DNA from: Tritrichomonas musculus
Taxonomy: Eukaryota; Parabasalia; Tritrichomonadida; Tritrichomonadidae
Reading direction: 5' to 3'
DNA: 64,000 nucleotides
Assembly (NCBI GenBank): GCA_039105265.1
Contig: JAPFFF010000016.1
Coordinates: 558,001-622,000, forward strand
Shown: positions 40,980-50,400 of the stretch, piece by piece
Position numbering within the stretch: the stretch's first letter is position 1
How the letters are laid out: each line of letters starts with the position of its first letter
Program-made: the position numbers and the translations under genes
The notes under the pieces: model-generated
What the model saw: only the letters and a program-made list of their open reading frames with translations
The model's database searches: none
What the model was told of the DNA's origin: nothing

Positions 40980-41451
40980 CAACTTATTAGGCTTGTTAAG
41001 TCTCGATTTTCGATATCGATAATTGATCCATTTTTCTGATATCAATATCAAATCAAAAATTTTATCTCTGATATCAATAATGAATAAAAATAAAAGATCG
41101 ATTATCAATATTGAAAATTTTTTAACGTATTAAAATTTTGTAAACTTTTTTAACTGATTACTTCACATATCCGTTATAAAATTAAATAAAAGCAGATTCT
41201 TTTACATAATAAGTTAGAATATATTTATTTTATGCCATTAAAATACTATTTTTAATGGTTTTTTCAGGTATTAATTTCGATTAATCAAGATTCGATATCA
41301 AAAGCATATTTTTTTTGTATCACATTTCATACTTGATTATCGAATTTATCAGTTAAAATCTCCAATCGATAGCATTTTATTATCGATTATCTGAGTTAAA
41401 AAAAGTGCCAAACCTGATAATTGATATCAGAATAACAAGCCTACAACTTAT
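40980..41451. repeat. 8-bp target-site duplication pair around the hAT-type MITE
   Basis: CAACTTAT at 40980-40987 and at 41444-41451, directly bordering the inverted ends. Confidence 0.8.
40988..41443. mobile_element. 456-bp hAT-type MITE
   Basis: The terminal inverted repeats TAGGCTTGTTA (40988-40998 and inverted at 41433-41443) are flanked by an 8-bp duplication CAACTTAT. TIRs of TAGGC type with 8-bp duplications are characteristic of hAT elements. The interior lacks coding capacity and is filled with palindromic GATATCAAT, ATCGAT and TATCGAT motifs on both sides, likely subterminal repeats. An active hAT elsewhere in the genome would be needed to move it. Confidence 0.8.
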
Positions 41452-41861
41452 GGAAAAAAAAAAAAAAAGATTCATAAAATTACTTCAAAAATTATAAAAA
41501 GATTGTGTTAATTAAAGATTGTGTGCTACATAAAAATGAACATAAATAAGGCATGCACAAAAAATTGACAATGAAGTGATCTTACTCTTTTCACTTCACA
41601 TTTCAAAAAAAAAAAAAATAAAAAAATAAAAATAAAAATTTTAAATGATGAACGTTTAAATAAAAAAAGAAAAGTGGCGATGAAAATTCAAGATTTGAGT
41701 ATCAACAAAATTTCAAAGTTGTTTGAATTAGCTCTTTCAAGATTTATAATAAAGATATGATTTTTTTTTTTTATAAAAGTAAAAACTAAACAATTTGACT
41801 CGATTCCAAAAAGATCTACTCTTCTAGCAATTCTCATAATTCCTGTCTTTCTATCTATATC

Positions 41862-42952
41862 TTAATACCCAAGAACGTCAGTTCTGAACTGTTCATTTTC
41901 TCCAGGGAAAAGATCAGATGCCTTTTCACCAAAATCTGTACCAAAGTGAGGAATCACGTACCACCATCTGTCATCTGGTTGGTTATTTTTTACAGCTTTT
42001 TCGCCCCAGCCAATAATTGTCACGTATAACGTTCACTGTGTTTACCGACTGCTTCTTGAGTCATTACTCCACCGTCATAATTAATGAAATTTTTATCTAC
42101 AATTAATCGACTCGTCAAAGAGCCAACTTCCCAGAGGAAACTCTTCATCCATTTCCAATGGTTTAATCTGAGAATAGGGCAACTCTCTCTGATATATCCT
42201 TGTCCAAAGTAGCAAGTTCCATATAAAACTCTAATTCGAGTACAGAATGTATGATTAGGGAAACATCCAAACAAACAATGGTCTTCATCTGTTAGGTTTG
42301 GGGGTGACCTTAACATATCTTCTGGTTGATCCCATGAATCTGCCAAAGGAACTCTATAAAAAAAAGGATCATAAATACGAATATGCCCCTTTTTAAAGCA
42401 TGGATCACTAAAATTATCGCAATCAATTCCGAATTGTAGTGATAAGTTCATGAATCTCTGATGAGAAATTGAGGAACAAATAGACATAGCGCAAGTAGCG
42501 GCAGTCACTCCATTTGTACATAAATATTTGTTGTTATAGATGTTAAATTGGAATGGGGAAAAATTTCGCCTTGGATTTGAATAACCAGAAATAATTGTGT
42601 GTAGATTCGAATATTCAGATTCATCGGAACCAATAATATAGCTATAATGGTCTGCGCCATGCTGTGATGATTCTTTACGAATTAGAAATAAGGAACGGTT
42701 TATTTCTCCAACTGTAAGGTGTCCAAATTGTGGTTTGAGTCGTAATTTAAAGGTAGAATTTGGGCTACTATTGAAATTATCAATGTATTCTTGTGTAATT
42801 ATGGGGTCATTATCATTCAAAGACAAGACAATAAATGATAAAATAGGGAAAAAACTTAAAATATTATTATATTGAGTAAATAAGAAATAACGAGAAAATT
42901 CAATGATATACTTTGAATCTAAAACAAATAAATATCTCAATAAATAATTCAA
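41862..42952 (-). pseudogene. Cathepsin B-like (C1 papain family) gene, broken and catalytically degenerate
   Basis: The frame 42952-42020 ends at KHSERYT and is followed, after a one-base shift, by VTIIGWGEKAVKNN ... RWWYVIPHFGTDFG to a stop at 41862. VTIIGWG followed by an aromatic-rich strand is the His-side signature of cathepsin B/C-like peptidases (usually HAVxIIGWG ... YWxxxNSWG). Upstream, CTNGVTAATCAMSICSSISHQRFM sits where the active-site Cys helix (CGSCWAF) belongs, but the Cys-Trp pair is absent; the region is Cys-rich as in cathepsin B. The 5' end has no ATG. The likely signal peptide core (FFPILSFIVLSL) is present, with its Met codon position reading ATT. It is thus an inactive homologue or a decaying gene; TINAG-like non-peptidase members are the alternative. 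Confidence 0.55.
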
Positions 42953-43126
42953 TTTTAACCTTACATTTTAAAATTTAATTATAACTTTTAGCATATAATA
43001 AATTTTAAAATTTATTCAAAAGATATATCCCATTTTATTATTCAAAAAAATCACTTTTTTTTTTTTTTATATAATTAATTCAAATTTCAAATTCATTTGA
43101 AAAAAATTGAAAACATTTTTGTCCTA

Positions 43127-43132
43127 TCATTT
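43127..43132 (+). promoter_or_regulatory. Inr-like initiator of the Sel1 gene
   Basis: TCATTT fits TCA(+1)YWW; its A lies ten bases before the ATG at 43139. It supports choosing 43139 rather than the open codons upstream. Confidence 0.6.
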
Positions 43133-43138
43133 TCCCAA

Positions 43139-44179
43139 ATGACAAGTAATAAAACTGCAGAAGAGATGTTAAATAAAGGAAAAAAATTATACCATGGCGA
43201 AGGTGTTTCTGAAAATCTGCCAGAAGCAGCTCGTTGTTTTAAGATTGCTAGTGACAATGGAAATTCTGAAGCGATGTTTTATTATGCAGACATGCTCTAT
43301 CAAGGGCAAGGAGTTCCAGTAAATCTACCTGAAGCAGCACGATATTTCAAGATGTCTGGTGATGAAGGCAACAGAGATGGTATGTATAATTATGCTGTAA
43401 TGAATCATGAAGGCCAAGGTATTCTCAAAAATGAAAACAAAGCGGCTCAATATTTTAAGATGGCAGCAGACAAAGGCCATGTTCTTTCTATGTACAGTTA
43501 TGCCAAGATGGTTAAAATTGGAAAAGGATGTAAACAAAATCCTAAAGAAGGTGCCCGTTATTTTTTAATGGCTATTGAAGGAGGCAGTACAGATGCTATG
43601 AACGACTACGCAAACATGGTACGACTAGGCGAAGGCATTACAAAAAAGCCAAAAGAAGCCGCTCTTTATTTTCAAATGGCAATAGAAAGAGGAAGTTCAC
43701 TCGCGATGTACAATTACGCAACAATGCGTCTCCAAGGCGAAGGTATCGAAAAAGACGTGAAAGAGGCTGCTCATTATTTCAAATTAGCAAGCGACTGCGG
43801 AAACGTGGAATCAATGAGCAATTACGCAATAATGGTCCTGCAGGGAATCGGTGTTGATAAGAACGTGCCCGAGGCAGAGCGTTACTACAAAATGGCAATA
43901 GATAAGGGCAGCGCCTTCGCTATGCTAAATTACGGGGTGATGCTATACATGGGGGTGGGTACCAAAAGTGACCCTGAGGCTGCTAAGCGTTACTACAAAA
44001 TGGCAGTCAAAACAGGCGACCCTCTCGCTATAAACAGATACGCAGAAATGCTCAGCCAGGGAATCGGAATCGAGAAGAACCCGAGAGAGGCCGTCAGGTA
44101 CTTCAAAATGGCACGAGATCTGACGGCTTCGAGAGAGACAATGCGAAATTTGGCAACTAGAGTAGCTTCTTATAAATAA
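43139..44179 (+). CDS. Sel1-repeat protein
   Basis: 346 residues from the ATG at 43139, next to a perfect Inr. Almost the whole chain is Sel1-like repeats of 36 residues, about nine copies, each with the pattern A-x-Y-x-x-A-x-x-G-x-G-(4)-EAARYFKMA-x-x-G. Sel1 repeats form a superhelix for protein-protein binding, as in ERAD and signalling adaptors; the partner is unknown. No signal peptide, membrane segment or extra domain is present. The closest relative in the window is the Sel1 region of the kinase-like gene at 4644. The DNA becomes clearly richer in GC and in C-ending codons towards the 3' end (from about 43600), while the protein repeats stay uniform. Confidence 0.9.
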   Translation: MTSNKTAEEMLNKGKKLYHGEGVSENLPEAARCFKIASDNGNSEAMFYYADMLYQGQGVPVNLPEAARYFKMSGDEGNRDGMYNYAVMNHEGQGILKNENKAAQYFKMAADKGHVLSMYSYAKMVKIGKGCKQNPKEGARYFLMAIEGGSTDAMNDYANMVRLGEGITKKPKEAALYFQMAIERGSSLAMYNYATMRLQGEGIEKDVKEAAHYFKLASDCGNVESMSNYAIMVLQGIGVDKNVPEAERYYKMAIDKGSAFAMLNYGVMLYMGVGTKSDPEAAKRYYKMAVKTGDPLAINRYAEMLSQGIGIEKNPREAVRYFKMARDLTASRETMRNLATRVASYK

Positions 44180-44487
44180 CTAATGTTTTTATAGTAATAT
44201 TGTCATTAAATATTATAATCACAACTAAAAAATTTTTTTATCCTTTCAAAATTGAAAGACCATTCAAAAATTCAATGATACATTGAATTTTGAAATAACC
44301 TTTTTTTTCCTATAAATATGCAATTACTGCTAGTTTTATTAAAAACAAGGAAGTACAAAATTGAAATCTTTTTTTTTTTTTTTTTTTAAAAAAAATATTC
44401 AAAAAGTTAAAATTGAAACATAAAATTGGTTGTCGTATCAATTTTTTTTTTTTATTATATGTAAAATAATAATAATAATAATAATAC
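44180..44487. other. Short spacer with poly-T and (AAT)n tracts
   Basis: A T run lies near 44371-44388, TTCAAAAAGTT at 44398-44408, and a (AAT)n run at about 44467-44486 just beyond the stop of the convergent ankyrin gene. No gene is seen. Confidence 0.6.
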
Positions 44488-47400
44488 TCATTTATGACTT
44501 CTCTTTTTCTTGCGCTGATGATTGTTTGCTGTTTGCATACTGTTCAAAAAGTTATCTTGATATCTTACCTGCATATCAAATTGAGTTTGAGCATCACTGC
44601 ACATTTGCATCATTTGAATCAGTTGCTGCTGTTGTTGTGCTGCAAAGTTCTGGTCGTATGCAAATGGCTGCCCGTAGATTTGTGGCTGATAATTGATTGA
44701 ATCTGCGTAAAATAACGGTTGCCCAAAATTGATTGAATTTTGATCGTCAAATTCATTCATATCATCTTCTTTGCGCTTCCTTATCTTTCTCTTCCTCCTT
44801 CCCGAATGAGCTTTCGGAGACTTCTTACTACCATCTTGCTCGTGCATATTTTCATTTGCTTCTTGATCTTCTCCATCACTTTCACTTTGATGTGAGCTTT
44901 CGCTCTGATCTTGAAAAGACGTTGAAGGAATCTCAGATTGCATAAATGAAGAATTGTTGTTTCCATTGACTGAATTCTGTGAAAATGGAGATTGTGACTC
45001 TGTGTTGTTTGCATTGAATGCATTCTGTGAAAATGGAGATTGTGTTTCTGTGTTGTTTGTATTGAATGCATTCTGTGAAAATGGAGATTGTGTTTCTGTG
45101 TTGTTTGTATTGAATGCATTCTGTGAAAATGGAGATTGTGTTTCTGTGTTGTTTGTATTGAATGCATTCTGTGAAAATGGAGATTGCGTTTCTGTGTTGT
45201 TTGTATTGAATGCATTCTGTGAAAATGGAGATTGTGATTCTGTGTTGTTTGCATTGAATGCATTCTGTGAAAATGGAGATTGTGATTCTGTGTTGTTTGC
45301 ATTGAATGCATTCTGTGAAAATGGAGATTGTGTTTCTGTGTTGTTTGTATTGAATGCATTCTGTGAAAATGGAGATTGTGATTCTGTGTTGTTTGCATTG
45401 AATGCATTCTGTGAAAATGGAGATTGCGTTTCTGTGTTGTTTGTATTGAATGCATTCTGTGAAAATGGAGATTGCGTTTCTGTGTTGTTTGTATTGAATG
45501 CATTCTGTGAAAATGGAGATTGTGATTCTGTGTTGTTTGTATTGAATGCATTCTGTGAAAATGGAGATTGTGTTTCTGTGTTGTTTGTATTGAATGCATT
45601 CTTTGAAAATGGAGATTGTGTTTCTGTGTTGTTTGCATTGAATGCATTCTGTGAAAATGGAGATTGTGATTCTTCGTTGCTTGTATTGAATGCATTCTGT
45701 GAAAATAGAGATTGTGATTCTTCGTTGCTTGCATTGAATGAATTTTGCGAGAATGGGGAAAGTGTCTTAGGGTTGAATTCACAAATTTGATTTGGCTCAA
45801 AGGGCTTCCTCATGGCAGTTTTTCTTTTGATAAATGAATCTGAACTAGTCTTTGAAGGTTCATCCATGCTGTTCACGTTCTGATAATCCATATTGATTTG
45901 ATGAGGAACATCTGCTTTTCTTTCAGTACTTGAATTTGAAGTAGATGAAAGTTGGTGACTATTCATGTCTTCTACTTCAGGCTTGCTCTTGATGCTGTTT
46001 GTATTGGATTGTGCAAGTAATAAATTATGTGAAATGGAAGATTTGTTTTCGTCAGATATAGCTGAATCATTTCCATCTTTTCCCGCATCAATATTGTTCC
46101 AACCAGGCTGTGAAGTCAATATAATGCTTTCATTAGTTTGAGTAGAAAGTTGTTGGGTACAAATTTCTGTTTTACTTTCATTAGATTTATTTGAATCAAT
46201 TGATGAAGGTGAATTTGTAATTTGCTTTGAATCAGATTCTGGAGGATTGCTGGCACCAGATTTTATCCAACCAAAAGGAATCGATGATTCATTTTCATCT
46301 GATTTATTTGAATCAACTAATGAAAAAGGATTTGTGGTTTGATGATGAAGATTAGAAATTTTGCTCGAATTTGGTTTGCCCCATCCAACTGGAGTGGATA
46401 GCTTGGCGAAGGGATTTTCATTAGACTGAGAAAATAGTGATTTATTTTCATCTAGTTCATTTTCATCTGATTTATTTGAATCATCTGATGAAAAAGGATT
46501 TGTGGTTTGATGAAGAAGATTAGAAATTTTGCTCGAATTTGGTTTGCCCCATCCAACTGGAGTGGATAGCTTGGCGAAGGGATTTTCATTAGACTGAGAA
46601 AATAGTGATTTATTTTCATCTAGTTTATTTTCATCTGATTTATTTTCATCTGATTTATTTGAATCATCTGATGAAAAAGGATTTGTGGTTTGATGAAGAA
46701 GATTAGAAATTTTGCTCGAATTTGGTTTGCCCCATCCAACTGGAGTGGATAGCTTGGCGAAGGGATTTTCATTAGACTGAGAAAATAGTGATTTATTTTC
46801 ATCTAGTTCATTTTCATCTGATTTATTTGAATCATCTGATGAAAAAGGATTTGTGGTTTGATGATGAAGATTAGAAATTTTGCTCGAATTTGGTTTGCCC
46901 CATCCAACTGGAGTGGATAGCTTGGCGAAGGGATTTTCATTAGACTGAGAAAATAGTGATTTATTTTCATCTAGTTTATTTTCATCTGATTTATTTTCAT
47001 CTGATTTATTTGAATCATCTGATGAAAAAGGATTTGTGGTTTGATGATGAAGATTAGAAATTTTGCTCGAATTTGGTTTGCCCCATCCAACTGGAGTGGA
47101 TAGCTTGGCGAAGGGATTTTCACTAGACTGAGAAAATAGTGATTTATTTTCATCTAGTTCATTTTCATCTGATTTATTTTCATCTAGTTTATTTTCATCT
47201 AGTTTATTTTCATCTAGTTTATTTTCATTTAATTTATTTTCATCTGATTTATTTTCATCTAGTTTATTTTCATCTGATTTATTTGAATCAACTAATGAAA
47301 AAGGATTTGTGGTTTGATGATGAAGATTAGAAATTTTGCTCGAATTTGGTTTGCCCCATCCAACTGGAGTGGATAGCTTGGCGAAGGGATTTTCAGCAGA

Positions 47401-50400
47401 CTGAGAAAATAGTGATTTGCTTTCTTCTGATTTGTCCGAGTCAACTGATGAAAAAGGATTAGAAGTAGCAAAAGGATTGATTGATTTCGATGGACTTAAT
47501 GATAATTCATTATTAGTTGATTTCTTCCAAACTGTTGTCGAAGTTTCAGTATTTGTTTTTTCATTATTAAACACATTCGTTTTGAAACCAGAAAAAGGAG
47601 TTATTTTTTCATTTTCTTTAAATTTTTCAGACATGAAAAATGTGAAACCATTTTTATCTATCTTTCCTTTTTCAAAATGATTATTTTCATCCTTAAATGG
47701 ATTCTTCGTATCAGTCCATTTTGGAGTTTGATTGTAAAATGCATTATTAACTCTCAGTCTTCCAGCATTCCAAGGATTATTATTATAACTTGTAAAGAGG
47801 ATCAAATTATCTTTGAATTCAGTTCTATCCATTTTTTGAACATTAAATAATGCAGAACCACGAACCATTTGCAAAGCATTCATATTATTATTGTTTACTT
47901 TAAGATAATCCAAGTCATCTCTTTGAAAAAGCAATTTAACATTCTTTTCATTTGAATATTTACATGCTTCCATCAAAGGAGTCTCTCCCGAATCATCTGT
48001 AATATTAATATCGATGCCTGGAACATTAATAAGTAAATTTAAGAAACAAACATCACTTAACCTTGCTGCTAAATGTAGATAAGTTGTATATTTTACTCTT
48101 TGTTGACCATCAAATTCATTTAAAACTTTATTTGGAATCTTTTTATTGAAATCAATCTTGTTTGATTTAACTAATGACGTAGCAAAAGAAATAGATCTTA
48201 AGAAAAAAGCATTTTCAAGTGGATAAACATCATTTTTATCAGGAATATTAGGATCGGCTCCACATTCCAATAAAAGATCAACAAATTCTCCAATTTGTGG
48301 ATAAGAAACATGAATGGAAGTAAAAACAGTTTTGCCATTTGGTAACAACTTATTTAAATCAATGACTTTATCATGATTTCTATCATATTTATAAAATGAT
48401 TTCAATAATTGAATAGTCATTGACATGTCAACTTCAAAATTAAACACATTTAAGCATTCTTCTTTAATATCGTGATTCAAAAGTTTAAAATTTGGATGAG
48501 AAAGAAGTGCTTCTAATGCACTTGGCTTTTTGAATTTAAGAGCAATTGTATAAAGATCACCATCTTTGTATTGATAATCATTAATATCATCTTTTATTAT
48601 TTGCATTAATGTATCAAAAATTACAGGTTTTTCTTTTATTGAGTAATAAAGAACATCTTTGAAATTTGATTTTTCTTTATCGAATGAAGGATGATTTATA
48701 ATTAAATCAATTGTTTGATAATCTTCATCATTAACTACTTTTTGCAATTTTGATTGTTCTGCATTCTGTGGTTTATAATTTACATCAATAAACTTAGAAA
48801 CAATCAAATGTTTTAAAATATTACTTGTTGAATTATAAAATGTATTATTAATGTTGTCAATTTCTGACGAAACAAATTTATCATTTTTCATCATCATATC
48901 AATCATTTCATATTTTTCATTTTCAATTGAATATGAAAATGCAGTTTTACCAAAATAATCTTTAGCACCAAAATCAATTTTCGGATGATTAAGAAGAAGC
49001 TCAGCAATTTCACAATTATTATTATTATTAATTGATATAATGAGTGGAGTATAACCATTTGATGGATAATACATATTTGGATCAATTTTTGGCAATTTTA
49101 ATAATGCTTTAACAATATCAACATCATTTTTAATACATGCTTCAATTAAAAATGTTGATTTATCAACAATTGCATTAGGATCAAAATCTTTAATTTCCAA
49201 AATACGAAGAATAATATCTTTAATTTTGTTATTTGCAACAGATTCAATTTCATCTTTTTTCTTCATTTCTTTATGATGACAACCATAATATGAATAGGCT
49301 TTACCAAACGTAGTTTCATTGTTTTTATAATCACTTGCTTTTATATAAAACCCAAGAACTTTATTTACCATATTTGCAATTTCATAAGGATAATGTAAAA
49401 TATCATCACCATAAAAATCAAGAACTGCTTTTATAATATCAACAGATTTATTTTGCAATGCTACTTGAAGAGGAGTTATTCCATTTTTATTATACAAACT
49501 TGGATTTATCTTTGGTATTGAAATAAGACGCTTAAAAATATCTATGCAATCTTCTTGTGCAGCTATAAATAAAGCAGTTCCATCTCTTGATCTATAATTA
49601 ATAAACGATGGCTCAGAGTTATATTTAAGAATTATATTAACAATTTCTAAATTATTGCTCTTGACAGCTTCAATTAAAGTATCCTGTGAAGGAGCCTTTT
49701 TATTAAATAAATAATCAACAAGTTCTGAGTTTCCTTTTTTAATTGCAGGAATGATTAACTTTTCTAATATTTTGCTTTTATTTTTTAATTTCTCAAATAT
49801 TATAGAAACAATGTCTTTCTTCATTGATGCAAGTGAAGTGATGTTATTTTGGTTTGATGAAAAAAATTCATAATAAATTGGTGCGTTATTATCAGTCAAA
49901 TACTTACATATTTCAAATGAACCCACAGTAGCAGCTTCATAAAATGATTTTGTAAACTCTGATTTATCTATTTTCACTGGAAAAATTGTATGTTCATCAT
50001 GTTTTGGGAAAACTTCTTCATAAATAGTTTTGACTATATTGAACTTACTGGCTTTACAGGCTTCAGGTAAAATTTTGTCACACCAATTTATCATTTTAAA
50101 AGTATGCCTGAAATTAGATTTAAGCTTTTCAAACAAATAATTAAAAATATCATCTGTTCTTTTCTTCACAGAAACCTCAAAGCTTTTAGCACATAATGAA
50201 ATATCTAAAAAATATTTGTTATTTTGTTGTTCTTCAACAAAATCAAAATAAAACCTTATAATATCAATAATATCATTTTCTACAAGATAAACAAGTATTG
50301 AATTCAAAACATGGGGACCAATATAATCAATTATTAGTTTGAAAATGGAAAGATTATCAAATGAAGCATAAGATTCGATACCTGACGCGAAAAATTTATT

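Larger units (their letters stand above)
40708..41861. other. Spacer between convergent genes, containing a hAT-type MITE
   Basis: Apart from the MITE at 40988-41443, the region holds several poly-A/T tracts (for example 41453-41468 and 41607-41640) and no gene. Confidence 0.55.

Noticed and set aside
44781-45800. 340-codon and 278-codon frames overlapping the 48-bp repeat of the ankyrin gene
   Set aside because: Shadows of the repeat on both strands; the - frame that continues into the ankyrin protein is the coding one.
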